From: Kitasatospora xanthocidica
Lineage (GTDB): Bacteria > Actinomycetota > Actinomycetes > Streptomycetales > Streptomycetaceae
Length of the DNA stretch: 50,534 nt
Direction: 5' to 3'
Assembly (NCBI RefSeq): GCF_014656195.1
Contig: NZ_BNBY01000023.1
Location: 81,341 to 131,874, forward strand
Shown here: positions 24,936 through 33,004 of the stretch, piece by piece
Position numbering within the stretch: the first letter of the stretch is position 1
How the letters are laid out: each line of letters starts with the position of its first letter
Notes under the pieces: generated by a model
The model's database searches: none
What the model was told of the DNA's origin: nothing
What the model saw: only the letters and a program-made list of their open reading frames with translations
Position numbers and translations under genes: made by a program

Positions 24936-26200
24936 CCACCGACCAGACCACCACCCCCGCCGCTCCGGCGGACGCGGCCCCCGCGGTCGACCCCCGGCTG
25001 CTCGTCCGCGAGGCCGGCCTGGCCGGCTACGTCGCCGAGTTCAAGCGGAAGATGAAGAACGGCGACCTCGGCTCCGTTCCCGTCGTCCTCGGCCTGATCC
25101 TGATCGGCGCCATCTTCCAGGGCATCACCGGCGACTTCCTCAACGCCGACATCCTCACCAACATCACCAAGTGGATCGCCGGCCCCGGCCTGATCGCCGT
25201 CGGCATCGTCTTCGTGCTGCTGCTCGGCGAGATCGACCTCTCGCTCGGCTCCGTCGCCGGTGTCTCCGCCGCGATCGCCGCCGTGCTGTCCGCGCGCTCC
25301 GGCTACAACGAGTGGCTCTCCTGCCTCATCGCGGTCGCCGCGGCCGTCGCCATCGGCGCCCTGCACGGCTTCTTCTTCGCCAAGATCGGCGTACCGGCCT
25401 TCGTCGTCACCCTCGCCGGCCTGCTCGCCTGGAGCGGCCTGCAGCAGTACGTGCTGGGCGACAAGGGCACCGTCAACGTCGTCAACGACGGCGTCCTGGC
25501 CAACCTGGACACCTACTTCCTCGGTGACGGCGACATCGCCTACACCTGGGGCCTGGCCGTCCTCGGCATCGCGCTCTTCGCCGCCGGCCAGCTCCTCGAC
25601 GCCCGCCGTCGCGCCGCCGCCGGCCTCGCCGCGCGTCCGACGAGCGAGATCGCGCTGCGCACCGGGGTCCTCGCCGCGATCGCGCTGACCGCCGCCTACA
25701 TGCTCAACCAGGACCGCGGCCTGCCGCTGCCGCTGGTGGTCTTCCTGGGCGTGGTCGTCATCACCGACTTCGTCCTGCGCCGCACGAGCTACGGCCGGCA
25801 GATCTTCGCCGTCGGCGGTGGCGTGGAGGCGGCCCGCCGCGCGGGCATCAACGTCGCCTGGGTGCGGATCTCGGTCTTCATGATCTCCGCCGGCATGGCG
25901 GCGCTCGGCGGCCTGTTCATCGCCTCGCAGCAGGGCTCGGCCGACAAGCTGCTGGGTGGCGGCAACGTCCTGATGAACTCGATCGCCGCGGCCGTCATCG
26001 GCGGCACCAGCCTGTTCGGCGGGCGCGGCAAGACCTGGTCCGCCCTGCTGGGCATCCTGGTCATCCAGTCGATCATCACCGGGCTCGACCTGGTCCACGT
26101 CGACCAGGCGATCCAGTACATGATCACCGGCGCCGTGCTGCTCGCGGCCGTCGTCCTGGACTCCGTCTCCCGCCGCACCCGCAAGACCGCCGCACGCTGA
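24932..26200 (+). CDS. xylH: Sugar ABC transporter permease (XylH-like)
   Basis: 422 aa. Multiple membrane helices follow a ~45-residue cytoplasmic start. Conserved parts of the BPD_transp_2 permease family are visible: GIVFVLLLGEIDLSLGSVAG, GVPAFVVTLAGLLAWSGL, YGRQIFAVGGGVEAARRAGI and GGTSLFGGRGKTWSALLG. The stretch LLGEIDLSLGS marks the monosaccharide group. The GTG start overlaps the ATPase stop (GTGA), showing tight coupling. It ends the operon before a long hairpin terminator. Confidence 0.9.
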   Translation: MTTDQTTTPAAPADAAPAVDPRLLVREAGLAGYVAEFKRKMKNGDLGSVPVVLGLILIGAIFQGITGDFLNADILTNITKWIAGPGLIAVGIVFVLLLGEIDLSLGSVAGVSAAIAAVLSARSGYNEWLSCLIAVAAAVAIGALHGFFFAKIGVPAFVVTLAGLLAWSGLQQYVLGDKGTVNVVNDGVLANLDTYFLGDGDIAYTWGLAVLGIALFAAGQLLDARRRAAAGLAARPTSEIALRTGVLAAIALTAAYMLNQDRGLPLPLVVFLGVVVITDFVLRRTSYGRQIFAVGGGVEAARRAGINVAWVRISVFMISAGMAALGGLFIASQQGSADKLLGGGNVLMNSIAAAVIGGTSLFGGRGKTWSALLGILVIQSIITGLDLVHVDQAIQYMITGAVLLAAVVLDSVSRRTRKTAAR

Positions 26201-26220
26201 CCCCTCGGCGCACGCGGCAC

Positions 26221-26262
26221 GGGCCGGTCCGGTACCCACCCCCTCGGGTACCGGGCCGGCCC
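26221..26262 (+). terminator. Strong hairpin terminator of the sugar ABC operon
   Basis: Arms 26221-26237 and 26246-26262 pair over 17 bp with a single G-U pair and an 8-nt loop, 20 bp after the permease stop. It also insulates the RiPP island that follows. Confidence 0.75.
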
Positions 26263-26368
26263 GCTCGCGTCGTACCCGTGGGCACACGCGGTGTCCACAA
26301 ACGGAACCACCCTTTGACGTAGGCGGGTTCCCTCCTCCCGGGCCCTGTCGCGGCCTGTCGGGCGTGGC

Positions 26369-26374
26369 TAGCAT
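26369..26374 (+). promoter_or_regulatory. -10-like TAGCAT before lanthipeptide precursor
   Basis: TAGCAT lies 51 bp upstream of the precursor ATG, in the region between the sugar operon terminator and the precursor. No good -35 box is seen at the expected distance, so the promoter may need an activator. Confidence 0.3.
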
Positions 26375-26425
26375 GGGGCAGCTCCACGAAAGGTTCCAAT
26401 GACCAGAACCACAGGGAGGACCCCC

Positions 26426-26590
26426 ATGAGTGCACTGGTGACCGACGTCCGCGACGCCGGCCTGCTGGACATCGACGAGGACGCCATCGCGTTCGAGGAC
26501 GCCTTCGACGCGGACCTCACGCCGGTCGCTTGTCTCGCCGACCCGTGGGTCACGTACGTCCCGACCCGCTTCCCCTGCGAAGACTTCTGA
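26426..26590 (+). CDS. Putative lanthipeptide precursor peptide with two T-x3-C motifs
   Basis: 54 aa, with GGGAGGA 5 nt before the ATG. The first ~31 residues are very acidic with hydrophobic spots (AGLLDIDEDAIAFEDAF), like leader peptides of class III/IV systems. The C-terminal part has Thr32-Pro-Val-Ala-Cys36 and Thr47-Arg-Phe-Pro-Cys51, two identically spaced Thr/Cys pairs, plus Thr43, joined by LADPWVTYVP and ending in EDF. Two methyllanthionine rings of equal size are therefore possible. It lies 50 bp before a lyase-kinase-cyclase synthetase gene. No known family is recognised, and no double-Gly or protease site is evident. Confidence 0.7.
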   Translation: MSALVTDVRDAGLLDIDEDAIAFEDAFDADLTPVACLADPWVTYVPTRFPCEDF

Positions 26591-26640
26591 TCCCGGCGAT
26601 CCGACCGGAGGACAGCGGAACCGGGGGAGGGAACGGACCC

Positions 26641-29226
26641 TTGAGCACACCACCCGCCCCCGCCCCCGGCTCCGCCGACGGGCTGCGGCGCAGCGTCGAG
26701 GCGCTCGCCGCAGCTGCCGCCGCAGCCGCCACCGGTACCGCTGACGCCGCCGCGCGCGGACCGCTGCGCACCGACGGACAGTGGTGGTACCTCCAGGACC
26801 GGCGGCTGCCGGAACTGGCGCACGGATGGAAGCTGCACGTGTCCGCCCGCCCCGGCGGACTCGCGGACCTGCTGGGGGTGGTGCTCCCGATCCTGCTGCG
26901 CCACACCTGCGACGTGAAGTTCGCGCACAGCGCGGCGGTGCTGCAGGAGCTCAACAGCGGCCGGCACGGCGGCGCCGCCGTCGGGAAGGCCGTGACGGTC
27001 TACCCGAGGCCGGACGAAGTCCACGCCCTGGGGCAGGAGTTGGCGCAAGCGTTGGCCGGCTGGGCCGGTCCCGAGGTGGTCAGCGACCGCCGGATCAGGC
27101 CGGACTCCCCGGTGTACTACCGCTACGGTCCCTTCCGGGTCACGGAGGAGGAAGCGGAACGCGGCATGGCCGGCCCCGACGGCTCGCGGTTCCCGGGCCT
27201 GGCAGAGGCCCGCTACCGTCAACCGCCCTGGGCGAACGACCCGTTCGCGCCGGAGGGCGACTCCGCCCGGACGGCGACCACCCGGGTCGGCGACGGCCGC
27301 TACCGCATCACCGCCGGGATCTCCCGCGCGCCCAGCGGCCACGTCTACCGCGCCGTCGAACTCGCCACCGGGCGCGAGGTGGTGGTCAAGCAGGCCAGGG
27401 CCTTCGTCGCCGAGGACGGCGCGGGCACCGACGCGCGCGGCCGGCTGCGGCACGAGCGCCGGGTGCTCGCCGCACTGGCGGGCGTGTCCGGGGTGCCTCC
27501 GCTGGTCGACTACTTCCGGCACGGGACCGACGAGTACCTGGTCAGCGGCGCCCGCGGCCGGCGCGACCTGCGGCGGGAGGTCCTGACCTCCGGCCCGTAC
27601 ACCGCTGCCGAGGGCGGGGGAGAGGGCGAGGGCGGGCGCGACGGCCGGGCGCTGGCGCGCGAGCTGCTGCGGATCCTGGACGCGGTGCACGCGCGCGGCG
27701 TCGTGGTCTGCGACCTCAAACCCGCCAACGTGGTGCTCGACCAGGACGGCCGCGCCTCGCTGGTCGACTTCGGAGTGAGCGCCCTGGCCGGCGACCGTCC
27801 GGCCGGGGCCACCGCCGGCTACGGCCTGCCGGGCGGCACCGGCCACGACCCCACCGAGGACCTCTACGCGCTGGGCACCACCCTGCACTACGCCCTCACC
27901 GGACTCGACCCGGTCGTCATCGACCCCGATCCGGAGACGAACCGCGACCGGACCGTGGCCTGCCTGCGCGCGGCCCTTCCGGAAGCGGACGCGCTGGTGG
28001 ACCTGGTCGCGGGGCTGCTGAGCTTCGACCCGGCGCGGCGCGCCGAGGCGGCCTCGGGGCTCCGGCGTTCCGACCCGACCGCCCTCACACGGCGCCGGCC
28101 CGCGCGGCCCGGGCGCGCGCCGTTGGACGAAGCGCTGGACCACACCGTCACCACCTGCGTCCGGATGGCCCGCGAGCTGGTCGCGGCCGGCCCCGGCACG
28201 GAACGGCCGCGCACCCTGCTCTCGCTCTACGACGGCGCGGCCGGGCTCGGCCTCGAACTGCTGCAGCACCCGGAGCGCCCGGACGCCCGCTCCGCCGCCG
28301 CCGACCTCGCCCGCTGGACCGCCGCCCACCCGGCCCTCGACCGGCTGGACGACTCCCTGTACCAGGGCCGGGTCGGCGTCGAGCTGTTCCTCGCGGAGGC
28401 GGCGGGGGTGCTGGGGGCGAAACTGCCGGAGGCTGGCCCGTCCTGCACGCTTGGTCGGAGCGCGGGGACGGGCACGGGGACGGATCAGATCGGGGGCGCG
28501 GCCGGGATCGGCACCGGGCGGTTGCTGCTCGCGGAGCTTCGCGGCCCGGAGGCCGACGGGCACCGGGAGTCCGCCGCCCGCTGTGCGCTCCGGCTGACCA
28601 CCGGGCCCCTCGACGAACCCGAGGACGAGCCCAACCCCGGTACCGCCGCCCTCGCGGAGGGCTTCGCCCACGGCCGCGCCGGCATCGCCCACTTCCTGCT
28701 CGCCATGCCCGACGAGGCGTCCCGGCACACAGCCCGCCGGATCGTCGACGGCCTCGCCGCCGACCTCCCCCGGATCGCGGACGCCGCGCTCCGGCCCGGT
28801 GCGACCCGCCGCTACCTCTCCTGGTGCCGGGGGCTGGCAGGACTCGGCACACTGCTGGTCCAGGCCGGACTGCGGTACGGCGACCAGGAGTTGCTCGACC
28901 TGGCCGCCGACGCCGCCGACACCTGCCGGACCCTCGCCCCGCGGACCGCCCAGGTGTACCGCTGCTGCGGCCTGGCCGGCGTCGGGGACCTCCTGGTCGA
29001 CCTGGCCGTGGCCACCGGGGACAACCGCCACTGGACGGCCGCCGAAGAACTCGCCGGCCTCCTCCTCACCCGTGCGGGCGGCCCGCCGACCCGGCCGGTC
29101 CTCGCAGGCCGGCAGCCGGACGCCGAGGCCCGTGCCTGGGCGGTCGGCACCCCCGGCGTCACCACCTTCCTGCGCCGCCTCTCCCGCCGCGGCGGCCCGG
29201 TGCCGGGACTGCTGCCGCTGAGCTGA
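26641..29226 (+). CDS. Class IV-like lanthipeptide synthetase (lyase-kinase-cyclase)
   Basis: 861 aa from a TTG with GGGGGAGGG 9 nt upstream. Residues ~45-180 match the phospho-Ser/Thr lyase domain (GWKLHVSARPGGLADLLGVV, VKFAHS, Lys116 in GKAVTVYP). Residues ~220-470 are a Ser/Thr kinase: Lys250 in VVVKQAR, Asp358 in VVCDLKPANVVL, Asp376-Phe-Gly. The C-terminus is LanC-like with repeated GxxG helices (GAAGLGLELL, GRAGIAHFLL), Cys729 in SWCRGLAG and Cys775-Cys776 in YRCCGLAG, all three possible zinc ligands. It should phosphorylate and eliminate Ser/Thr in the upstream peptide, then cyclise onto Cys. A class III enzyme would lack these Cys. No transporter or protease is next to it. Confidence 0.85.
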   Translation: MSTPPAPAPGSADGLRRSVEALAAAAAAAATGTADAAARGPLRTDGQWWYLQDRRLPELAHGWKLHVSARPGGLADLLGVVLPILLRHTCDVKFAHSAAVLQELNSGRHGGAAVGKAVTVYPRPDEVHALGQELAQALAGWAGPEVVSDRRIRPDSPVYYRYGPFRVTEEEAERGMAGPDGSRFPGLAEARYRQPPWANDPFAPEGDSARTATTRVGDGRYRITAGISRAPSGHVYRAVELATGREVVVKQARAFVAEDGAGTDARGRLRHERRVLAALAGVSGVPPLVDYFRHGTDEYLVSGARGRRDLRREVLTSGPYTAAEGGGEGEGGRDGRALARELLRILDAVHARGVVVCDLKPANVVLDQDGRASLVDFGVSALAGDRPAGATAGYGLPGGTGHDPTEDLYALGTTLHYALTGLDPVVIDPDPETNRDRTVACLRAALPEADALVDLVAGLLSFDPARRAEAASGLRRSDPTALTRRRPARPGRAPLDEALDHTVTTCVRMARELVAAGPGTERPRTLLSLYDGAAGLGLELLQHPERPDARSAAADLARWTAAHPALDRLDDSLYQGRVGVELFLAEAAGVLGAKLPEAGPSCTLGRSAGTGTGTDQIGGAAGIGTGRLLLAELRGPEADGHRESAARCALRLTTGPLDEPEDEPNPGTAALAEGFAHGRAGIAHFLLAMPDEASRHTARRIVDGLAADLPRIADAALRPGATRRYLSWCRGLAGLGTLLVQAGLRYGDQELLDLAADAADTCRTLAPRTAQVYRCCGLAGVGDLLVDLAVATGDNRHWTAAEELAGLLLTRAGGPPTRPVLAGRQPDAEARAWAVGTPGVTTFLRRLSRRGGPVPGLLPLS

Positions 29227-29711
29227 GCCGCCCCGGCAGGGCACGTGAGAGGTCCTCCGGGAGACGCGCGGGAGTTCGTCGCGGAGCGCCGGGTGCCTTC
29301 CCGCGGAACGGCTGCGAAACGCCCGGCCGAGTGCGCCGGAAATTCCCCCATCGAGCGGGTGCGGACGGCCGCGCCCGCCATTCGGCGTGCTTCTCGATTC
29401 CCGCTCAGGAAAAGGTCGTTCGACCGCTGTCGGAGGCGGAACATCGCAGGTCGGTGGCGGATCGCTCAAGCGCCGCTGAAGTGGCGGCGGCGATGCGCCG
29501 TCGGGGCACGGACTACCGGCCAAACGCCCGGCGGACCGTATCGCCGGCCCGTTCCCGCGGCCTAGAGTCGACCTCGGGCGGCGCGACGCCAGGGTCCGAG
29601 GGATCCGCGGTCGACGCACCCACGGGGGGCCCGGCACATCCCGCAGCACCACCCACCTCGCAGGCGCGTCCCGGCCCGGCCGGCCCGTCTGCCACCTCAA
29701 GGGAGTCCGCC
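29227..29711. other. Regulatory gap upstream of the thiopeptide precursor
   Basis: About 485 bp without a convincing gene. The middle (29340-29420) is AT-richer than its surroundings, and TAGAGT at 29563-29568 is a -10-like hexamer about 145 bp before the first precursor. This is the likely promoter region of the laz-type operon. Confidence 0.4.
29563..29568 (+). promoter_or_regulatory. -10-like TAGAGT of the laz-type operon
   Basis: TAGAGT fits the actinobacterial -10 pattern TANNNT. It would give a leader of roughly 135 nt before the first precursor ATG. No clear -35 box is seen. Confidence 0.3.
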
Positions 29712-29882
29712 ATGTCCGACAACACTCTCGACCTCCAGGACCTCGACCTCAGCGAGCTGACCGTCACCTCCCTGCGCGACACCGTCGCGCTGCCGGAGAA
29801 CGGCGCCTCCTGGGGCTCCTGCTCCTGCCAGGCCTCGTCCTCCTGCGCCCAGCCGCAGGACATGAGCGCCCCGATCGGCTGA
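29712..29882 (+). CDS. lazA: Lactazole-type thiopeptide precursor, copy 1
   Basis: 56 aa, AAGGGAG 7 nt before the ATG. Leader residues 1-32 contain LDLQDLDLSELTVTSLRDTV and end in ALPENGA. The core starts at Ser33: SWGSCSCQASSSC, then AQPQDM, which equals the lactazole core as I remember it. Five more residues, SAPIG, follow here. In lactazole, Cys5, 7 and 13 of the core become thiazoles, Ser11 an oxazole, Ser1, 4 and 12 are dehydrated, and Ser1 with Ser12 close the pyridine in a 32-membered ring; the same pattern is expected. The product may keep or lose the extra tail. Confidence 0.93.
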   Translation: MSDNTLDLQDLDLSELTVTSLRDTVALPENGASWGSCSCQASSSCAQPQDMSAPIG

Positions 29883-29936
29883 CGTTCCGTCAGTTCACCG
29901 TCCGGCCCAATCCGTTCGAGATTCCGGGAGACCGCA

Positions 29937-30137
29937 ATGTCCGATCAGGCCCAGCGCGAGCTCACGCTCGCCGACGTACTCGACCTCGACAGCCTCGACC
30001 TGGGGGAGCTGACCGTCACCTCGCTGCGCGACACCGTCGCGCTGCCCGAGACCGGTGCCTCCGGTGGGGTCAGTTCGAGCTCCTGCGGATCGTCGTCCTG
30101 CGGCGTTCCGCACCCGCCGGTCCTCGAGACCTACTGA
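29937..30137 (+). CDS. Second thiopeptide precursor with a different core
   Basis: 66 aa, GGGAG 6 nt before the ATG, 54 bp after the first precursor. Residues 25-41 (LTVTSLRDTVALPETGA) are almost identical to the first leader, so the same enzymes should bind it. The core from Ser42 reads SGGVSSSSCGSSSC, then GVPHPPVLETY. The SSSC motif that ends the ring in the first core is kept but lies one residue later, so pyridine closure between core Ser1 and Ser13 would give a 35-membered ring. There are only two Cys, up to eight Ser and no Trp or Gln. The DNA of the shared leader is 50 of 54 bases identical, showing duplication. Confidence 0.9.
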   Translation: MSDQAQRELTLADVLDLDSLDLGELTVTSLRDTVALPETGASGGVSSSSCGSSSCGVPHPPVLETY

Positions 30138-30150
30138 GGTCGGTAGCAGG

Positions 30151-30223
30151 GCACCACCCGCACCACCCGTAGGCCCCGCACCACCCCGTGAGCTCCGCAG
30201 CACTCGCAAGCCCCGCACCACCG
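30151..30223. repeat. GCACCACC repeats after the precursors
   Basis: GCACCACC occurs four times, at 30151, 30160, 30178 and 30215, in the non-coding gap between the second precursor and lazB. The first two are directly adjacent (9-bp period). Function unknown. Confidence 0.5.
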
Positions 30224-30246
30224 CGCACCTGATACGCAGCAAGGCC

Positions 30247-30280
30247 GAACCCGGCGCGTTCGCGCGGACGCGCCGGGTTC
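30247..30280 (+). terminator. Perfect hairpin between precursors and biosynthetic genes
   Basis: GAACCCGGCGCGT (30247-30259) and its exact complement (30268-30280) form a 13-bp stem with an 8-nt loop, 40 bp before lazB. There is no T-tract. It most likely acts as a leaky terminator or message-stabilising end, so that precursor peptide is made in excess over the enzymes. Confidence 0.65.
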
Positions 30281-30319
30281 CTGCCGTGCACCGCCCGAGT
30301 CCCGTCGGAGGGAGCAGCC

Positions 30320-33004
30320 ATGCCGAACCGAACCCTGCCACGCCCCTCGCTCCCCGAGGCCCCGGCGACCGCCGCGTACACCGCGCGCCACGCCCTGGTG
30401 CGCGCCACCGTCCTCGCCCGGCCCGCGCAGTCCGCCGCCTCGGCAGCCGTCCGGAGCCTGCTGGCCGAACTCGGCGCCGTGGAGGCCGTGGACGCGGCGC
30501 TGCGGCCCGAGCTCTGCGACGACCTGTACGACAGCCGCGCCGGCCACGATGAGGAGTTCCACCGTCGGATCGTGCTCACACTCCGCCGCGACCTGCACAA
30601 CGGGCGCCCGCCCCGCCCCGCCCTGCTCGACCGGCTCGCCGACCTGCCGCAGCGCGTCCCCCGGCTCGCCGAGTGGCTGGAACTGCGGCTCCGACGAGCC
30701 GAGTTGACCGCCGCGCTGGCGGACGCCGTGCCGCCCGCGCTGGCCGCCGAGCGCGCGGCCCTCGTCGGGCTCTGCGGCGAACCCGCCTTCGCCCGCGCCA
30801 TCGCGCTCACCAGCGCCGACCTGCTGCGCGCGGTCGCCAACACGGCCCGCGAGGCGGGGGCGACGGGGACGAAGTCCGGGCGGGCCCGCAAGGAGGAGGC
30901 CGCCGTGCTGCGCCACGCGCTGCGGGCCACCACCAAGACCAGCCCGCTCTCCTGGTTCACGGCGGTCGGCTGGTCCGCCGGGGACGTGACGGCGGACGGG
31001 ATGGCGGACGGGTCGCTGGACGGGACGGCGGACGGGGTAGCGGATGACCCTGCCGGGCTTCCGTACGCGGTGGTCCGGGAGAACCGGACGCTGGTCGCCG
31101 CGCTCGTCCAGGCCCTGCTCGACGACCCCCGGCGCAGCCGCACCCTGCCGCACCGGATGGCCGGCGCCGCCCGCGTCGCCGACGGCCGGGCCCACTACCC
31201 CCGCAGCGAGGTGGTGTTCGCGGGCGGACGCTACCTGGTCACCCGCGAGGAGGAGGTCGAACTGGCTGCCCGGCCCGAACTGGCGCTCCTCGCCTCGCTC
31301 ACCGCGACCCCGGACACTCCCGAGCGGCTCGCCACCCGCCTCGCCGCCGCCCTCGGACGCCCGGACGGCGACCCCGCCGTGCACCGCTTCCTCGGCCAAC
31401 TCCTGGCCGCCCGGCTGCTGGTGCCCACCGACCCGGTCGATCCACAGGCCCCGCAGCCGCTGCGCGGCCTCGCCGACTGGCTCCGGCAGTGGCCGGAGGA
31501 CGCCGCGTTCGTCGCGGCCGTCGAGCGCCTGGCGTCCGGTACGGCCGAGGTGGCGGACGCGCCCGGTGAGCGCCGGCCGGCGCTGCTGGCCGGCCTCGCC
31601 GCCGACTGGCGCCGGGTGCTGGCCGACGCCGGCCGGCCGGTGCCCGAGGACGCCGCGCCGCTCACCGTCCTCAGCGAGGACGTGCACGCGCCCGCGCCGC
31701 CGCACCGGCCGTCGCCCAGTGCCGCCGACCGGGTCGCGCTCGCCGAACTCACCGCACTGGCCGAGCTGTTCGACCACGGCCACCTGATGCGACGGGCGGC
31801 CCGCGACCGGTTCGTGGCCCGCTACGGGATCGGCGGGGTGTGCGCCACCCCGTGGGAGTTCGGCGCCGAGACCGCCCAGGCCTGGTCCGAGATGGCCGTT
31901 CCGGACGAACTGAACGCCCTGCGACGGGAGTTCGCCGCCGTACCGGAGACGGACGGCGAGCTGGTGCTGCCCGCCGACCGGGTCCGCGCGCTGGCCGGCC
32001 GGCTGCCCGACTGGACCGCCGCCCGACCGCTCAGCTACTCCTGGTTCGTCCAATGCGACGCCGCCCAGGGCCTGTTGGCCGTCAACCACGTCTACGGCGG
32101 CTGGGGCCGCTTCACCAGCCGCTTCCTCGACGCCACCGCGCCCCGCGCCGCCACCGACGTCGCCCGGCAGATCCGCCGGGGCCTCGGCGAGGGCGCCCGG
32201 GCCGCGCAGGTCCGGCCGGTCGGCGGCTTCAACGCCAACCTGCACCCGCTGCTGCTGGACGAGGAGATCGGCCCCGACCGGCGGTGGACCGGCCTCGCCG
32301 AGGACGACCTCGACCTCGTCCACGACCCCGCCACCGACCAGCTCCGCTTCCGGCTGCGGAGCACCGGCGAACCGCTGGACGTCCTCTACCTCGGCTTCCT
32401 CGCCCCGATCATGCTGCCCCAGCGGCTCGCCCCGCTGCTCGCCGACCACCCCAACGGTGTGGTCGACTTCCGTCCACTGCTGCCCCGCACCGCCGTCGAC
32501 GCCCCCGGCGGCACCGTCACCCGCACCCCGCGCCTGCGCCACCGGCACGTCGTCCTGGCCCGCCGCCGCTGGCAGCTGCCGCCCGCCGTCCTCGACGCCC
32601 TGCGCGCCGACCTCGCCGCCGACCCGGGCCCCGACGGCGTCCCGGCGCGTACCGTCGCCCGCTGGCGCGCCCGACTCGGGCTCCCCGAACAGCTTTTCCT
32701 CCACCCCGTGCAGACCGCCGCCACGACCACGGGCACGCCCGCCGACGCCTTCGTCGCGCACCTGCGCGCCCCCAAGCCGCAACCCGTCGACCTCGGCAAC
32801 CCGCTGCACCTGTGCCACCTCGCCAAGTGGCTCACCCGCTACCCGAACGGCGTCGTGCTGGAGGAATCCCTGCCCGCCGTCGCCGGCACGGCGGAACCGG
32901 CCCGGGCGGTCGAGCTCGTGGTGGAGACCTACCGCCCGGGCCGGGCGGGCGTCGGTGGTGGCGTCGCCGTCGGCGGCGACGCGGGCCCGGAGGGGGCCAG
33001 GTGA
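30320..33004 (+). CDS. lazB: Thiopeptide Ser-glutamylating enzyme (LanB N-terminal type), LazB-like
   Basis: 894 aa, GGAGGGAG 6 nt before the ATG. The protein corresponds to the large glutamylation part of split LanB dehydratases: RHALVRATVLARPAQSA at the start, SPLSWFTAVGWS, a Lys/Thr stretch TTKTSPLSW, and a C-terminal HLCHLAKWLTRYPNGVVLEESLP. Such enzymes take glutamate from glutamyl-tRNA and esterify Ser of the precursor; elimination is done by a separate protein, here LazF. A 12-bp in-frame repeat (30991-31038, T-A-D-G-type units) forms a low-complexity insert around residues 224-240. The last ~15 residues are Gly/Val-rich. Confidence 0.92.
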   Translation: MPNRTLPRPSLPEAPATAAYTARHALVRATVLARPAQSAASAAVRSLLAELGAVEAVDAALRPELCDDLYDSRAGHDEEFHRRIVLTLRRDLHNGRPPRPALLDRLADLPQRVPRLAEWLELRLRRAELTAALADAVPPALAAERAALVGLCGEPAFARAIALTSADLLRAVANTAREAGATGTKSGRARKEEAAVLRHALRATTKTSPLSWFTAVGWSAGDVTADGMADGSLDGTADGVADDPAGLPYAVVRENRTLVAALVQALLDDPRRSRTLPHRMAGAARVADGRAHYPRSEVVFAGGRYLVTREEEVELAARPELALLASLTATPDTPERLATRLAAALGRPDGDPAVHRFLGQLLAARLLVPTDPVDPQAPQPLRGLADWLRQWPEDAAFVAAVERLASGTAEVADAPGERRPALLAGLAADWRRVLADAGRPVPEDAAPLTVLSEDVHAPAPPHRPSPSAADRVALAELTALAELFDHGHLMRRAARDRFVARYGIGGVCATPWEFGAETAQAWSEMAVPDELNALRREFAAVPETDGELVLPADRVRALAGRLPDWTAARPLSYSWFVQCDAAQGLLAVNHVYGGWGRFTSRFLDATAPRAATDVARQIRRGLGEGARAAQVRPVGGFNANLHPLLLDEEIGPDRRWTGLAEDDLDLVHDPATDQLRFRLRSTGEPLDVLYLGFLAPIMLPQRLAPLLADHPNGVVDFRPLLPRTAVDAPGGTVTRTPRLRHRHVVLARRRWQLPPAVLDALRADLAADPGPDGVPARTVARWRARLGLPEQLFLHPVQTAATTTGTPADAFVAHLRAPKPQPVDLGNPLHLCHLAKWLTRYPNGVVLEESLPAVAGTAEPARAVELVVETYRPGRAGVGGGVAVGGDAGPEGAR
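30991..31038 (+). repeat. 12-bp in-frame tandem repeat inside lazB
   Basis: Four units of the type GGCGGACGGGNN encode A-D-G-M, A-D-G-S, L-D-G-T and A-D-G-V in an apparently flexible loop. Whole codon periods keep the frame. Confidence 0.7.

Noticed and set aside
26530..26640. Longer N-terminus for the lanthipeptide synthetase, overlapping the precursor gene
   Set aside because: The TTG at 26641 has a strong GGGGGAGGG ribosome site; the upstream part runs through the precursor's core in another frame and has no conserved sequence.
29245..29565. 106-aa plus-strand gene before the thiopeptide precursor
   Set aside because: Strongly Arg-rich without domain or ribosome site; the region looks like a promoter zone.
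26368..29700. 1110-codon minus-strand frame opposite the lanthipeptide synthetase
   Set aside because: No recognisable domain; antisense to a gene with intact lyase, kinase and cyclase motifs.
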